Positions 25,684 through 36,032 are shown, numbered from the stretch's first letter. The stretch is 64,000 bases of DNA from Bacteroidota bacterium (GCA_020832235.1 JAFIEZ010000008.1:124001-188000); one strand, 5' to 3'. Notes: generated from the letters alone by a model not told the origin. Program-made: numbers and translations.

Positions 25684-26993
25684 TATACGACTACAAGAAC
25701 TCCAAGCGTGATGTCGTCTGACTGTAACTGAATGCCACGATGATCTTTTACATGATCTAATACAGACTGCACTACGGCGGATGCAGGATTATTTTCATCA
25801 CCCTTCGACCATTCAGCTGATGCAGCTGAGAGCATGGGATCTACTCCGAACTCTTCATCTTCTGAGTTCATAGCTTCTGTGATGCCATCCGTATAACACA
25901 GCAGCATATCGCCTTTTTGCAGCGTTACGATTTCCGATTGATAGAGCATATTCATCATCCCTAGCAGGAGTCCGCCGGCTGAAAGAATTTCGCAGCCACG
26001 TGTGTCGGCGCGGTAAAGATAGCAGGGTTCGTGGCCGGCCGAGATACTTTCCAGACTGCAAGTGGTCGCGTCATACAGCCCAAACCATGCTGTTACGAAT
26101 TTATCGGAAGTGGTTGAGGTACACAGAAACGCATTCAGCGATTGAACAAAGTCGGTCAGCTGGAAGTCGGTTCCTTTAACAATCAGATAGGTTTGCAAAA
26201 ATGAGTGAACCGAGGCAACAATGAGTGCAGCCGGTACGCTTTTGCCTGATACATCTGCTATGATGAACAGATGTTTGTTCTCATCAATACGTACCACATT
26301 GTAATAGTCTCCGCCGAGCTGCCGGGCGGGAATCAGGCGGAAATCGATGGAGACGCCAGATATTTCTGGCAGACTCGACGGCAGGGTTTTTTGCTGAATG
26401 TTGCGTGCGGTTTCCAGCTCAGCACTGAGTTGTTTCGACTCTATTTCTACACTCACCAGGCGGTTATTTTCAATGGCGATGGCGCATTGACCGGCCAGAT
26501 ATCCCAAAAAACGAACATCTTGAGGGGTAAACGCCTCTTCATTGGCTTTATTCATCACCTGAATCACGCCCACTAGCCTGTCGCGATACAACATCGGTGT
26601 GCAGATCATATTTCGGGTTCGAAAACCGGTGATTTTGTCAAAATTTGCGTTGAATCTTGGATCGGCATGACAGTCGGGCAGGTGCAACGGTTCGCGCTGC
26701 TGGGCTACCCATCCCGCAGTTCCCTCTCCAAGGGCCAATGACCGGGTTTTGATGACCTCTGCGCTGCCACCCTCTACTAGATGGAAATGCAGGCGTTCCT
26801 CCGCTTCATTATACAAGAGCAGGGAGGAAGCCTCTGCACTGAGCAGACTTTTACTGCAGTCGATGATGTCTTTGAGCAGTTCCTGGTGGGGTTTTCGGGT
26901 CATGATTTGACCGGAAATATCTAAAAGCACCCCGGTTTGTTGCTCCAGGGCACGGTACTCGGCAGATTTATCGGTTTTCATTGATGAAGTCAT
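25683..26993 (-). CDS. GAF-domain PP2C-type serine phosphatase (SpoIIE/RsbU-like)
   Basis: 436 residues. An N-terminal GAF domain (about 20-175) contains RTRNMICTPML and DRLVGVIQVMNK. It is followed by a short coiled coil (178-200) and a SpoIIE/RsbU-type PP2C domain with RQLGGDYYNV (metal-binding Asp), FIIADVSGKSVPAALI, a GHEPCYLY block and MLLCYTDGITEAMN. Such proteins dephosphorylate anti-anti-sigma proteins in partner-switching pathways. No anti-sigma or STAS gene lies next to it, so the target is unknown. No membrane segment is seen; the sensor is cytoplasmic. Confidence 0.92.
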   Translation of the reverse strand: MTSSMKTDKSAEYRALEQQTGVLLDISGQIMTRKPHQELLKDIIDCSKSLLSAEASSLLLYNEAEERLHFHLVEGGSAEVIKTRSLALGEGTAGWVAQQREPLHLPDCHADPRFNANFDKITGFRTRNMICTPMLYRDRLVGVIQVMNKANEEAFTPQDVRFLGYLAGQCAIAIENNRLVSVEIESKQLSAELETARNIQQKTLPSSLPEISGVSIDFRLIPARQLGGDYYNVVRIDENKHLFIIADVSGKSVPAALIVASVHSFLQTYLIVKGTDFQLTDFVQSLNAFLCTSTTSDKFVTAWFGLYDATTCSLESISAGHEPCYLYRADTRGCEILSAGGLLLGMMNMLYQSEIVTLQKGDMLLCYTDGITEAMNSEDEEFGVDPMLSAASAEWSKGDENNPASAVVQSVLDHVKDHRGIQLQSDDITLGVLVVV

Positions 26994-27244
26994 ACGCGCA
27001 TATTTACCCCCAATATAGATAATTCTGAGTCCAGGTTCAGCGTATAAAAAGTTCTCTTACTTGTCACGAAAAAGCCGGTCAGCTTTTGTCTTTGTACTAT
27101 CTTGCATCTTGTCGGTGCAGGTTACCTGTTATGACTATACCCGTAATGTGCGTCTTTACAATCAGCTCACTGTAATTGCTCCAGGCATTATAGTACAGCC
27201 CTTAGGCCGCTCATCCGTTATTTGCCAGTTTATTCTGAATATTC

Positions 27245-28240
27245 GTGAACAAATTTATAACATCCCTATTCTTCGCTTTGCTGCTTTTATCAGCTTGCGG
27301 TCGTGAATCTGAGGTAGTGGAACTCAGATTAGCTCATGGACTTGATGTAACGCACCCGGTACACGCCGGCATGCAGTACATGGCCGATCGCGTACATGAA
27401 CTTTCAGATGGCGAAATAAACATCACCATTTACCCAAATGAACAGTTGGGTACAGAGCGTCAAACGCTGGAGTTACTTCAGATAGGTAGCCTCGATATCA
27501 CAAAAACCTCCTCCGCTATTCTGGAGAATTTTGCTCCTATGTTTGCCATCTTTGGGGTGCCGTTTTTGTTTGAAAATGATGACCATATGTTCGCCATTCA
27601 AGACGGCCCAATAGGGCAGCGTATACTGGATTCATCAGACCCGGCCCGCATCAAAAGCCTGGTTTACTACGATGCCGGTACCCGGAGCTTTTATACCACT
27701 AACCGACCGGTTCATCATCCAGATGATCTGCGTGGACTAAGTATCAGAGTAATGGAAAGTGCAACGGCCATTCGTATGGTTAATACACTGGGTGGTTCTG
27801 CAACACCAATTTCTTGGGGTGAATTGTACACTGCATTGCAACAAGGCGTGGTTGATGGTGCTGAGAACAATCCCCCAAGCTTTTTCTTGTCCAGACACTA
27901 TGAAGTTGCACGTTACTATACGCTCAACGAACATACTGCTCAACCCGATGTATTGCTTATTTCACAATATGCATGGGAAAATCGCCTGAATGAAGAGCAA
28001 CGCGCACTTGTGCAGCAAGCGGCACGAGAATCGGTAGGTTATCAGCGCCGACTTTGGAGAGAGGCGTCTGATGCGGCCATTGAAGCTGTAAAGGCGGCTG
28101 GAGTTGAAGTTATTTACCCCGATCGTGAACCTTTTATGCAGGCATCACAGCCTTTATATGACCGCCTCCGGGCTCAGAATCCCGACTTATACCAACTAAT
28201 GCTTGAAATCAGGGAGGTAGGAAATGAATTCCGTGACTAA
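27245..28240 (+). CDS. TRAP transporter solute-binding protein (DctP family), lipoprotein
   Basis: 331 residues starting at GTG. A signal peptide with lipobox LLSAC (Cys18) means the protein is membrane-anchored. The DctP pattern follows: LRLAHGLDVTHPVHAGMQYMAD, IYPNEQLGTERQTLELLQIG, then the conserved Arg region LRGLSIRVMES and SWGELYTALQQGVVDGAENNP. It binds the substrate for the DctQM pair encoded next (17-base overlap with dctQ). The genes downstream degrade hexuronates, so galacturonate/glucuronate is the likely ligand; the Arg in SIRVM would contact the carboxylate, as in known family members. Confidence 0.94.
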   Translation: MNKFITSLFFALLLLSACGRESEVVELRLAHGLDVTHPVHAGMQYMADRVHELSDGEINITIYPNEQLGTERQTLELLQIGSLDITKTSSAILENFAPMFAIFGVPFLFENDDHMFAIQDGPIGQRILDSSDPARIKSLVYYDAGTRSFYTTNRPVHHPDDLRGLSIRVMESATAIRMVNTLGGSATPISWGELYTALQQGVVDGAENNPPSFFLSRHYEVARYYTLNEHTAQPDVLLISQYAWENRLNEEQRALVQQAARESVGYQRRLWREASDAAIEAVKAAGVEVIYPDREPFMQASQPLYDRLRAQNPDLYQLMLEIREVGNEFRD

Positions 28241-28817
28241 ATTTTTGGATACATTTCTTTCGCGTACGGTAGTCGTCGTAATGTCGCTGTTGGTAATTAC
28301 GGTTTCCTTGCAGGTGTTTATGCGGTATGTAGCGTCATCGCCCATTAGTTTTACCGAAGAGTTATCGCGCTACCTGCTTATCTGGGTTGGACTACTTTCC
28401 GCCAGCTACGCCTATCGTCGTCGTATGCATCTGGCTCTCGATCTCCTTGTATTAAAGCTGCACGGTCGCAACAAGATGATACTTAATATATTCATCCACA
28501 GCACCATCTTGCTTTTTTCGTTGGCTGTATTGGGTTACGGTGGTTATGAGCTGGTGTATATGGTCGTTGAACTAGGACAGTCTTCTCCCTCTCTTGGTGT
28601 GTCGATGGGGGTTGTATATCTGGCTCTGCCCATAAGTGGTCTGGCTATAAGTATCTATGCCATTGATTTCATCCGGATGGAACTCGCCGGGGAAACCCCT
28701 GTAATAGCAGATCCTCTTATTGAGGATAAAAACATCGTGCAGCCTGCATCCGATATCTCGGATGCAGGACCATCATCAGCCGATTCCGGTACCAATGTAC
28801 ATCCAAAATCTGAATAA
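28224..28817 (+). CDS. TRAP transporter small membrane subunit (DctQ family)
   Basis: 197 residues with four membrane helices (about 15-33, 48-64, 88-108 and 128-148). The DctQ signature is present in VFMRYV, SFTEELSRYLLIWVGLLSASYAYRRRMHLALDLL. The C-terminal 35-40 residues are an unusual hydrophilic Asp/Ser/Pro-rich tail without a counterpart in typical subunits. The start overlaps dctP by 17 bases; dctM follows three bases after the stop. Confidence 0.93.
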   Translation: MNSVTKFLDTFLSRTVVVVMSLLVITVSLQVFMRYVASSPISFTEELSRYLLIWVGLLSASYAYRRRMHLALDLLVLKLHGRNKMILNIFIHSTILLFSLAVLGYGGYELVYMVVELGQSSPSLGVSMGVVYLALPISGLAISIYAIDFIRMELAGETPVIADPLIEDKNIVQPASDISDAGPSSADSGTNVHPKSE

Positions 28818-28820
28818 ATT

Positions 28821-30119
28821 ATGGAACTCATCGGCGTTCTCGTATTGATTATTTCCTTTGTATTTCTGTTGCTGGTTGGTGTACCGGTAGCGTTTTCCAT
28901 TGGTATTGCCAGCCTGCTTACATTGTTGGTTTCAATAGATTTTGTGCCTGCAGTGACTACCATCGCACAGCGTCTCGGAACCGGGCTCGACAGTTTTACC
29001 CTGCTAGCCATTCCGTTTTTCATCCTGGCCGGACAATTCATGAACAAAGGGGGTATTGCCACCCGACTCATTGATCTGGCTAAAGCGCTTGTAGGGATGT
29101 TGCCCGGTGGCCTGGCCTATGTAAACGTAGTTTCGGCCATGCTTTTTGGGGCTATTTCAGGGTCAGCTGTCGCAGCCACCTCCGCTATCGGATCTTTCAT
29201 GGCGCCCCAGATGAAAAAACAGGGCTATGATCCCGGCTATTCGGCCGCCATCAATATTACCTCCTCCACCACTGGACTACTCATTCCACCGAGTAATATT
29301 CTCATCGTTTACTCGCTGGCAAGTGGTGGAGTTTCTATTGCAGCCTTGTTTCTTGCCGGTTATATTCCCGGCGCGTTAACCGGTCTGCTTCTTATGTTCG
29401 TTGCCGGATACATTGCCGTTCGCCGTAAATACCCTACAGACGATCGAGTTCCCTTCCGTGAAGTGGTTCGCAAGTTTGGCCACGCGTTCCCAAGTTTGCT
29501 CATGATTATTATTGTGATTGGTGGAATCATCGCCGGTATTTTCACCGCTACGGAGGCTTCTGCTATTGCCGTTCTGTACGCGTTTGTGCTGGCTGTTCTG
29601 GTTTACAAGGAGGTATCCTTTAAGGAAATCTTCAATGTAGTGCTCGACAGTTGTAACACGTTCGCCATCGTGGCCCTGCTTATCGGAACCTCCCTGGGAA
29701 TGTCATGGGTCATGGCCTACGAAAACATCCCTCAGTTTGTAACTGCAGGACTACTCACGCTCAGCGATAATCCTATCCTGATTCTGATCATCATCAATAT
29801 GGTACTTCTGGCTGTGGGAGTGTTTATGGATATGACTCCTGCAGTGCTCATTTTTACGCCCATTTTCCTGCCCGTGGCTATGGAGCTCGGGATGGATCCT
29901 GTTCATTTTGGCATTATGATGATTCTGAACCTAAGTGTCGGACTCTGTACACCTCCTGTTGGAACCGTGCTGTTTGTGGGGTGCAGTGTTGCGGGTCTGT
30001 CCATTACACAGCTGGTCCGACCATTGATTCCGTTTTTCCTGGCTATGGTTGTCGCCCTCGCACTGGTAACCTATTTCGAACAGCTTAGTTTGTTCTTGCC
30101 ACGCTTATTTGGATTTTAG
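28821..30119 (+). CDS. TRAP transporter large membrane subunit (DctM family)
   Basis: 432 residues, about twelve membrane segments. Family landmarks include LAIPFFILAGQFMNKGGIA, FGAISGSAVAATSAIGS, LIPPSNILIVYSLASGGVS and TATEASAIAVLYA. It forms the Na+-coupled translocation channel with DctQ. The uronate catabolic genes follow within 37 bases, consistent with one transcript. Confidence 0.96.
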   Translation: MELIGVLVLIISFVFLLLVGVPVAFSIGIASLLTLLVSIDFVPAVTTIAQRLGTGLDSFTLLAIPFFILAGQFMNKGGIATRLIDLAKALVGMLPGGLAYVNVVSAMLFGAISGSAVAATSAIGSFMAPQMKKQGYDPGYSAAINITSSTTGLLIPPSNILIVYSLASGGVSIAALFLAGYIPGALTGLLLMFVAGYIAVRRKYPTDDRVPFREVVRKFGHAFPSLLMIIIVIGGIIAGIFTATEASAIAVLYAFVLAVLVYKEVSFKEIFNVVLDSCNTFAIVALLIGTSLGMSWVMAYENIPQFVTAGLLTLSDNPILILIIINMVLLAVGVFMDMTPAVLIFTPIFLPVAMELGMDPVHFGIMMILNLSVGLCTPPVGTVLFVGCSVAGLSITQLVRPLIPFFLAMVVALALVTYFEQLSLFLPRLFGF

Positions 30120-30156
30120 TATAGTAACTCTACCTTCAAGCTTTCCATAAATAACC

Positions 30157-31683
30157 ATGACGGATCGTACATATCATACACTGAATACCCTTTTGAAGCG
30201 TTCGGACGCTGATGCAAGGGTATTGCCTGCATCTGTTCGGATGCAGCAAGATGTTGTGTATGCGCTTGTGCAAAAACCGTCAGGAAAAGAGCTCCTTATC
30301 TATTCGGCAAAGAAGTCTTCTCCACCTGCGGTATTTAATGGGAGACATGTTGAGGACGACCTTTTCTTTGCTCCTCTCAATGCGTCAAACGCCGCGGCCC
30401 TGCGGGAGGTATTCCCCTGGACGGCACCGGTACTTGTTGGAAACGCCAATTCCTTTGGTTTTGGCGACCGACTTGGAAATGCATCCGCAGCCCACCTCCG
30501 GTCCCTCGAAGAATCATCGTTTCGCCCGGTTCTGGCCCAGCAGTCGATTCGCGAGATGGACCGCACCCAGCGAACGCCTCAGGAAGTGATGGATTGTGCC
30601 ACATGGGCCGTGTTTGAAACCGGCTACACCAAAGGCTTCGGCTCGGATGCCGATCACCTCAAAACCACCGCCGATATCGACCGTACCATGGCAGCGGGAT
30701 TCACCATGTATACCATAGATCCCAGTGACTATGTAGACAACCGTGTGGTTGATATGGACCTGGATGCGCTGAAACAAGCCTTCGCCGAGTTGCCCTGGTC
30801 TGAACTGAAAGACACCCCAGAAGCATTTCTTAACCGATACGTGGGTAGAACCTTTGATCTCGGACATGGCATTACCCTGAATCCATCCGAAGACGACATC
30901 CTTCGCGCAGCGGTTAAATATGGTCGCGTGGTGCTGCATACGTACAATATGTTCACATACCTGCGCACGGCCTATGCCGATAAACCCAGCGAAGTAGAAC
31001 TATCGGTGGATGAGACCCCTCATCCAACCACACCCGAAGAACACCTTATTGTGGCCGCTGAACTGCAGCGGTTAAACGTAGCGCTGGTGAGTCTGGCCCC
31101 GCGCTTTTGTGGTGATTTCGAAAAGGGCATCGATTTCAAAGGCGACCTGAAAGCATTTAAAGACGAGTACCTGTTACACCAGGCTATCGCCGGCAGCTAT
31201 GGTAACTACAAAATCAGTATACATTCCGGCAGCGACAAGTTTCAGGTCTACGCTGCGATTGGTGAGCTGAATGTGGGCACGGTTCATGTAAAAACGGCCG
31301 GAACCAGTTATCTGGAGGCGTTAAGAGCGATATCGATGACAAATCCTTCACTGTTTCGGGAAATTATCACCTTTGCCGGCGAACGTTTCGAAACCGATAA
31401 GAAAACCTATCATATCTCGGCCACCCTGGAGGGGTACCCTTCTGAGGGGGATCTCACCGAAGAGCAATTGCCTGATTTGTTCAATGATGACAATGCCCGC
31501 CAGATTTTCCATGTAACCTATGGTTCGGTTCTTACTTCCACGAGCAGTACCGGCAAACGAATATTTTACGAGCGATTCATGCAAACACTGCATGTCAACG
31601 CTCATGTGTATGAAGCGTGTCTGTACAGACACTTTCGCAAGCACCTTGCACCATTTCAAATAATCCCTGCGCAAGCGCAATAA
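30157..31683 (+). CDS. uxaE: Tagaturonate/fructuronate epimerase (UxaE family)
   Basis: 508 residues, a UxaE-type protein that interconverts tagaturonate and fructuronate, letting galacturonate enter the glucuronate branch without UxaA/UxaB. Family-like stretches include NANSFGFGDRLGNASAAHLRS, FETGYTKGFGSDADHLKT, YTIDPSDYVDN, SLAPRFCGDFEKGIDF and YKISIHSGSDKFQVY. The His and Asp/Glu residues in these blocks are the likely metal ligands. It sits between the TRAP genes and the SDR mannonate oxidoreductase. No signal peptide. Confidence 0.9.
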   Translation: MTDRTYHTLNTLLKRSDADARVLPASVRMQQDVVYALVQKPSGKELLIYSAKKSSPPAVFNGRHVEDDLFFAPLNASNAAALREVFPWTAPVLVGNANSFGFGDRLGNASAAHLRSLEESSFRPVLAQQSIREMDRTQRTPQEVMDCATWAVFETGYTKGFGSDADHLKTTADIDRTMAAGFTMYTIDPSDYVDNRVVDMDLDALKQAFAELPWSELKDTPEAFLNRYVGRTFDLGHGITLNPSEDDILRAAVKYGRVVLHTYNMFTYLRTAYADKPSEVELSVDETPHPTTPEEHLIVAAELQRLNVALVSLAPRFCGDFEKGIDFKGDLKAFKDEYLLHQAIAGSYGNYKISIHSGSDKFQVYAAIGELNVGTVHVKTAGTSYLEALRAISMTNPSLFREIITFAGERFETDKKTYHISATLEGYPSEGDLTEEQLPDLFNDDNARQIFHVTYGSVLTSTSSTGKRIFYERFMQTLHVNAHVYEACLYRHFRKHLAPFQIIPAQAQ

Positions 31684-31705
31684 ACGTCAGAATTAAGGAA
31701 AAAGC

Positions 31706-32530
31706 ATGAGTTTAGAAAAAAACTTTGATATTAAAGGAAACGTAGTGGCGATTACAGGTGCCGGAGGGGTGCTCTGCGCAGCCATGGCGCATACGCTCGG
31801 AGAACAAGGCGCCAAAATTGTACTTCTCGATATCGGCGAAGCTGCGCTGAAGCAGGTTGGTGACGAGCTTGGAGCCAAAAAGATTGAATATCTAGCCATC
31901 AAATGTAACGTTTTGGATAAAGCCAGCATTCAGGAAGCCGCTGATAAAGCCATCGCGCATTACGGTAAGATCGATGTGCTTATTAACGGAGCCGGTGGCA
32001 ACAAGCCAGGCGCTACTACCAATCCCGATCAGAGCTTTTTCGATCTGCCGGAAGATGCCGTCAGCTGGGTGATGAACCTGAATTTTATGGGGACTTTCCT
32101 CCCATGTCAGATTTTTGGCAAGCATTTTGCCGAGCGGGGTGAGGGGAATATCATCAATATTTCGTCCATGAATGCGTTTACGCCCCTCACCCGTATTCCG
32201 GCCTACTCCGCCGCCAAGTCTGCTGTGAGCAACTTTACCCAGTGGCTGGCTGTGCACATGTCACAGAATTACTCGGGTAAGATTCGTGTAAATGCCATTG
32301 CGCCCGGATTTTTGCTGACGAATCAAAACCGATTTTTATTAACGAACGAGTCCGACGGCAGCCTTACAGACCGTGGAAAAACCATCATCGACCATACCCC
32401 AATGGCCCGTTTCGGTGACCCCGAAGACCTCCTAAGCACCATTCAATGGTTAGTTGCACCGGGCTCCTCGTTTGTGCACGGTATTGTTGTACCTGTGGAT
32501 GGCGGATTTTCATCGTTCAGCGGCGTTTAA
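31706..32530 (+). CDS. SDR-family D-mannonate oxidoreductase (fructuronate reductase)
   Basis: 274 residues with a Rossmann short-chain dehydrogenase fold. The nucleotide loop is ITGAGGVLCAAMAHTLGEQGA, a form typical of the SDR fructuronate reductases; the NAG-like stretch is INGAGGN. The catalytic Ser is in ISSMN and the YxxxK motif is YSAAK (Tyr167, Lys171). It reduces fructuronate to D-mannonate, replacing the unrelated UxuB. AAGGA-type RBS precedes the ATG. It lies between uxaE and uxuA, which supports the substrate. Confidence 0.88.
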   Translation: MSLEKNFDIKGNVVAITGAGGVLCAAMAHTLGEQGAKIVLLDIGEAALKQVGDELGAKKIEYLAIKCNVLDKASIQEAADKAIAHYGKIDVLINGAGGNKPGATTNPDQSFFDLPEDAVSWVMNLNFMGTFLPCQIFGKHFAERGEGNIINISSMNAFTPLTRIPAYSAAKSAVSNFTQWLAVHMSQNYSGKIRVNAIAPGFLLTNQNRFLLTNESDGSLTDRGKTIIDHTPMARFGDPEDLLSTIQWLVAPGSSFVHGIVVPVDGGFSSFSGV

Positions 32531-32549
32531 TTAACTCAGGAGCACGATT

Positions 32550-33743
32550 ATGAATATACCCGATTATTACAACGGCAAGAAGCGCATGGAGCAAACCTGG
32601 CGCTGGTACGGTCCTAACGATCCTGTATCGCTCAGCGATATTCGTCAGGCCGGGGCTACCGGAATTGTAAGCGCATTGCACCACGTGCCTAACGGACAAA
32701 CATGGACAACCGAAGAAATCCTCAAACGCAAGAAGCAGATTGAGGATGCCGGACTGGTTTGGTCGGTGGTTGAAAGCGTACCGGTTCACGAAGACATCAA
32801 AAAGCAGACCGGCAACTACAAAACCTACATCGAAAATTATAAGGTTTCGTTGCGGAATCTTGGTGCGGCCGGAATCAAGACCGTTTGTTACAATTTTATG
32901 CCAGTGCTCGACTGGACCCGCACCGATCTGGACTATGTGATGCCGGACGGGTCCACAGCCCTGCGTTTCGAGCGTGCCGCATTCGTAGCCTTCGATACCC
33001 TTATGCTTAAACGTCCGGGCGCGGAAGCCGATTACAGCGAGGCCGAACTGGCCAAAGCCCGCAACTGGTTCGAAAAGGCCACCCAGGCCGACCTCGACAA
33101 GTTGCAGCGCAATATTATTGCCGGTTTGCCGGGCTCTGAGGAGTCGTACACCCTGGAGACTTTCCAGAATATTTTGGACACCTATAATGGAATCGGAGCC
33201 AATGAGCTCCGCGCGAATCTGGTGTATTTCCTCTCGGAGATTTGTCCTGTGGCCGATGAAGCCGGCATCCAGCTTACCATCCATCCCGATGATCCGCCGT
33301 TTCCGATGCTTGGTCTGCCACGTGTGGTGAGTACCCAGAAGGATGTGGAATATCTCATTGAAAAGGTGCCCAATAAGAGCAACGGACTTTGTTATTGCAC
33401 CGGATCTTTCGGCGTGATTGCCTCCAACGATTTGCCTGCTATGGCTGCAAATCTGGCCTCAAGAATTGGATTTGTCCATCTCCGAGCAACACTTCGCGAC
33501 GCGGATGGAAACTTCCACGAAGCCGATCACCTCGAAGGGGATGTTGATATGTACGCGGTGCTGCAGGCGCTGCTAACCGAGCAGCAGAAGCGCAGCAAAC
33601 CCATCCCGTTTCGTCCCGATCACGGACACAAGATGCTGGATGATCTGGTTAAGAAGACCAATCCGGGATACAGTGCCATTGGTCGACTTCGCGGACTGGC
33701 TGAATTGCGCGGTGTAGAGCTGGCCATCTTGCGACAGATGTAA
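32550..33743 (+). CDS. uxuA: Mannonate dehydratase
   Basis: 397 residues, TIM-barrel enzyme that removes water from D-mannonate to give 2-keto-3-deoxygluconate. Near-identical blocks to E. coli UxuA are visible: [71 protein letters not shown] and [15 protein letters not shown]. The C-terminal half keeps [18 protein letters not shown] and FRPDHGHKM, with His/Asp/Cys metal-binding positions. A clear AGGAG precedes the start at good spacing. Confidence 0.97.
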   Translation: MNIPDYYNGKKRMEQTWRWYGPNDPVSLSDIRQAGATGIVSALHHVPNGQTWTTEEILKRKKQIEDAGLVWSVVESVPVHEDIKKQTGNYKTYIENYKVSLRNLGAAGIKTVCYNFMPVLDWTRTDLDYVMPDGSTALRFERAAFVAFDTLMLKRPGAEADYSEAELAKARNWFEKATQADLDKLQRNIIAGLPGSEESYTLETFQNILDTYNGIGANELRANLVYFLSEICPVADEAGIQLTIHPDDPPFPMLGLPRVVSTQKDVEYLIEKVPNKSNGLCYCTGSFGVIASNDLPAMAANLASRIGFVHLRATLRDADGNFHEADHLEGDVDMYAVLQALLTEQQKRSKPIPFRPDHGHKMLDDLVKKTNPGYSAIGRLRGLAELRGVELAILRQM

Positions 33744-33874
33744 GCCGGCAGTCACGACTTTTGTGTCAATTTGGTGTCTATACTTATATCGCGTAAAAAC
33801 AACGCTTTGATATGAGATGGCAGTCTTATGTAATTAAATTAATATTCGGTAATGTGTACGAGTGAAATGGACAC

Positions 33875-33894
33875 CCTCTTTACCGGTTAAGTAA
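33875..33894. promoter_or_regulatory. LacI-type operator candidate before the KDPG aldolase gene
   Basis: The 20-mer CCTCTTTACCGGTTAAGTAA matches the ideal palindrome TTACTTAACCGGTTAAGTAA at 16 of 20 positions. It ends seven bases before the ATG, where a bound repressor would block initiation. Two related sites lie at 37616 and 37725. Confidence 0.5.
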
Positions 33895-33901
33895 AAAAGT
33901 A

Positions 33902-34549
33902 ATGAAAAAAACGGATGTACTGGCGACCCTCGAGGATCGCAAAATTGTGGCGGTTGTGCGCGTAGATACTGCTGATCAGATTGATCCAACGGTTGATGCG
34001 CTCCTGGCTGGTGGTGTAAACAGTATTGAATTAACCATGACTATACCTAATGTACTGGATCATCTTCCCGCATTGATTAAGCGGGTTGGTGACCAAATGG
34101 TGCTCGGCATCGGTTCGGTTTTGAACGGTGAAACGGCTCAGCGCGTGATTGATGCCGGGGCTAATTTCGTGGTGAGTCCGGTTATGAAGGCCGATATAAT
34201 TGAGGCTGCGCAAAAAAACAATATTGCCGTAGCTGTAGGTGCATTTTCGCCCACGGAGATACAGACCGCCTGGGAGTTGGGCTCCGATGTAGTGAAGGTA
34301 TTCCCGGCCGACCAGTTTGGTCCGGGTTATATCAAAGCCGTGAAAGCGCCGATGCCTCATCTGCGTCTGATGCCGACCGGCGGCGTGACGGTACAAAATG
34401 TAGGAGAGTGGCTCAGCGCCGGAACCTTCTCGCTTGGACTGGGTAGCGCGCTGGTGGATATCAAGGCGGTTCGGTCGGGGGATTATGCCCGGATTACGAG
34501 CAACGCCCGGGCATTGGTAGATGCGCACAATGCTTGGAAGAGCCATTAG
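33902..34549 (+). CDS. eda: 2-keto-3-deoxy-6-phosphogluconate (KDPG/KHG) aldolase
   Basis: 215 residues, class I aldolase splitting KDPG into pyruvate and glyceraldehyde 3-phosphate. The opening KIVAVVRVDTADQ, the strand SIELTMTIPN with the proton-shuttle Glu, GIGSVLNGETAQ, and the Schiff-base Lys132 in VVKVFPAD are all present, followed by the phosphate site LMPTGGVTVQNVGEWL. Length matches the family. It is separated from uxuA by 158 bases with its own operator candidate, so it probably starts a second transcription unit with the KDG kinase. Confidence 0.95.
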   Translation: MKKTDVLATLEDRKIVAVVRVDTADQIDPTVDALLAGGVNSIELTMTIPNVLDHLPALIKRVGDQMVLGIGSVLNGETAQRVIDAGANFVVSPVMKADIIEAAQKNNIAVAVGAFSPTEIQTAWELGSDVVKVFPADQFGPGYIKAVKAPMPHLRLMPTGGVTVQNVGEWLSAGTFSLGLGSALVDIKAVRSGDYARITSNARALVDAHNAWKSH

Positions 34550-34753
34550 GTAGTCATGTGTATCAAGTATAGGACATTGTGGGTAGAGATGTTTGTCGGT
34601 AGTTGGTACAGCAGGTGAATCCCGTATCTGTCTGAAACGGCAGGAACGCTTTCGGGCGAACAGCCCCTGAAATGAACGGTAAGAGATATAATTAAAAATG
34701 GAACAAGGTTTCTCCTCGTTCTCAATCGACGATATTTAAGACTCAATACTATT

Positions 34754-35788
34754 ATGAAAAAACAGGTAATTACATTCGGTGAAATTATGCTTCGTCTGGC
34801 CACGCCGGGTTTCACCCGCTTCGTGCAGACCAACACATTTGAAGCAACGTATGGCGGAGGGGAGGCCAACGTATCGGTAGCGCTCGCCGGCTACGGGCTG
34901 GAAAGCTACTTCGTAACCCGACTGCCCAAGCACGAAATCGGCGAAGCTGCACTTCAGGCGGTGCAGCGCTATGGTGTTAAAACCGACTATGTTGTGCGTG
35001 GCGGCGATCGTGTTGGGATTTACTTCCTGGAAACCGGCGCCAGTCAGCGTGCATCAAAAGTTGTTTACGATCGCGCCGCATCGGCCGTGAGTGAATTCGA
35101 TGAAACAATGGTGGACTGGGATGCGATCTTTGCCGGAAAATCATGGTTTCACTGGACCGGCATCACTCCCGCACTCGGTGAGAAGCCCCGTAAAGCCCTT
35201 GTAGCGGCGTGTAAGGCTGCCAAGAAAGCAGGTGTGACCATCAGTTGCGACCTGAACTTCCGCGCCAAGCTGTGGACCGAAAAAGAGGCGCAAGCCGTGA
35301 TGAATCCGCTAATGGAATATGTGGATGTGTGCATCGCAAACGAAGAAGATGCTGAGAAAAGCCTCGGATTTAAAGCCGGAACCACCGATGTGGAAGGCGC
35401 GCATCTCGACGAGCAGGGATATAAGAATCTGGCCCGAGAGCTGAAAAAAGCCTACGGATTTGAAACTGTAGCCATCACGCTCCGCGAAAGCTTCTCGGCC
35501 TCGCACAACGGTTGGAGTGCCATGCTGCACGACGATAAAGACTGTACCGATCCGGTTCGTTCAACCCGATACGACATTCAGATTGTAGACCGTGTAGGAG
35601 GAGGAGATTCCTTCGCCAGCGGACTCATCTTCGGTCTGCTCAGCAAAAACAATACCCGTGATGCCCTGGAGTTTGCCGTGGCTGCATCCTGCCTGAAACA
35701 CACCATTCCGGGTGATTTCAATCTCGTTCGCGCCGATGAAGTTGAAAAACTCATCAAAAGCGGGGGATCCGGCCGGGTAGAACGCTAA
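34754..35788 (+). CDS. kdgK: 2-keto-3-deoxygluconate kinase (PfkB family)
   Basis: 344 residues, ribokinase/PfkB fold. N-terminal ITFGEIMLRLATPG and YGGGEANVSVALAGYGL bind the sugar acid; the PfkB C-terminal signature is DRVGGGDSFASGLIFGLL, with the catalytic Asp in GGGD. It phosphorylates KDG to KDPG, the substrate of the aldolase encoded just before it. The 204-base gap from the aldolase has no gene and no clear terminator, so co-transcription is possible. Confidence 0.94.
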   Translation: MKKQVITFGEIMLRLATPGFTRFVQTNTFEATYGGGEANVSVALAGYGLESYFVTRLPKHEIGEAALQAVQRYGVKTDYVVRGGDRVGIYFLETGASQRASKVVYDRAASAVSEFDETMVDWDAIFAGKSWFHWTGITPALGEKPRKALVAACKAAKKAGVTISCDLNFRAKLWTEKEAQAVMNPLMEYVDVCIANEEDAEKSLGFKAGTTDVEGAHLDEQGYKNLARELKKAYGFETVAITLRESFSASHNGWSAMLHDDKDCTDPVRSTRYDIQIVDRVGGGDSFASGLIFGLLSKNNTRDALEFAVAASCLKHTIPGDFNLVRADEVEKLIKSGGSGRVER

Positions 35789-35989
35789 TAAATTGAAATG
35801 GGTCGCTAAACAGGTAACTTCATACACGTAGTGCTGTCACGACCATACAGCTGTGTAATGTTGACAGTAAGAGCATGTAAATGATGCCAGAATCTGCCTC
35901 TGGTCTGTTTGAACAAGTCGACAAGTTGGGTTAGATTCAGTACATATTCGCGGCCATGTAGATAAATTTTCCATCGAACCAACAACAAA

Positions 35990-36032
35990 CCGGCGCGATA
36001 CGCCATATTATCGTGCCGGCTTTGTTGCTCTT
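35990..36032 (+). terminator. Hairpin between kdgK and uxaC
   Basis: CCGGCGCGATA (35990-36000) pairs with TATCGTGCCGG (36009-36019) with one G-T, over an 8-base loop, followed by the T-rich CTTTGTTGCTCTTT. It ends only about 33 bases before the uxaC start. It may terminate kdgK transcripts or attenuate uxaC expression. Confidence 0.6.

Noticed and set aside
27061-27306. 81-codon frame starting with TTG upstream of dctP
   Set aside because: Overlaps the dctP signal peptide in another frame and has no recognisable features; region is the promoter zone.
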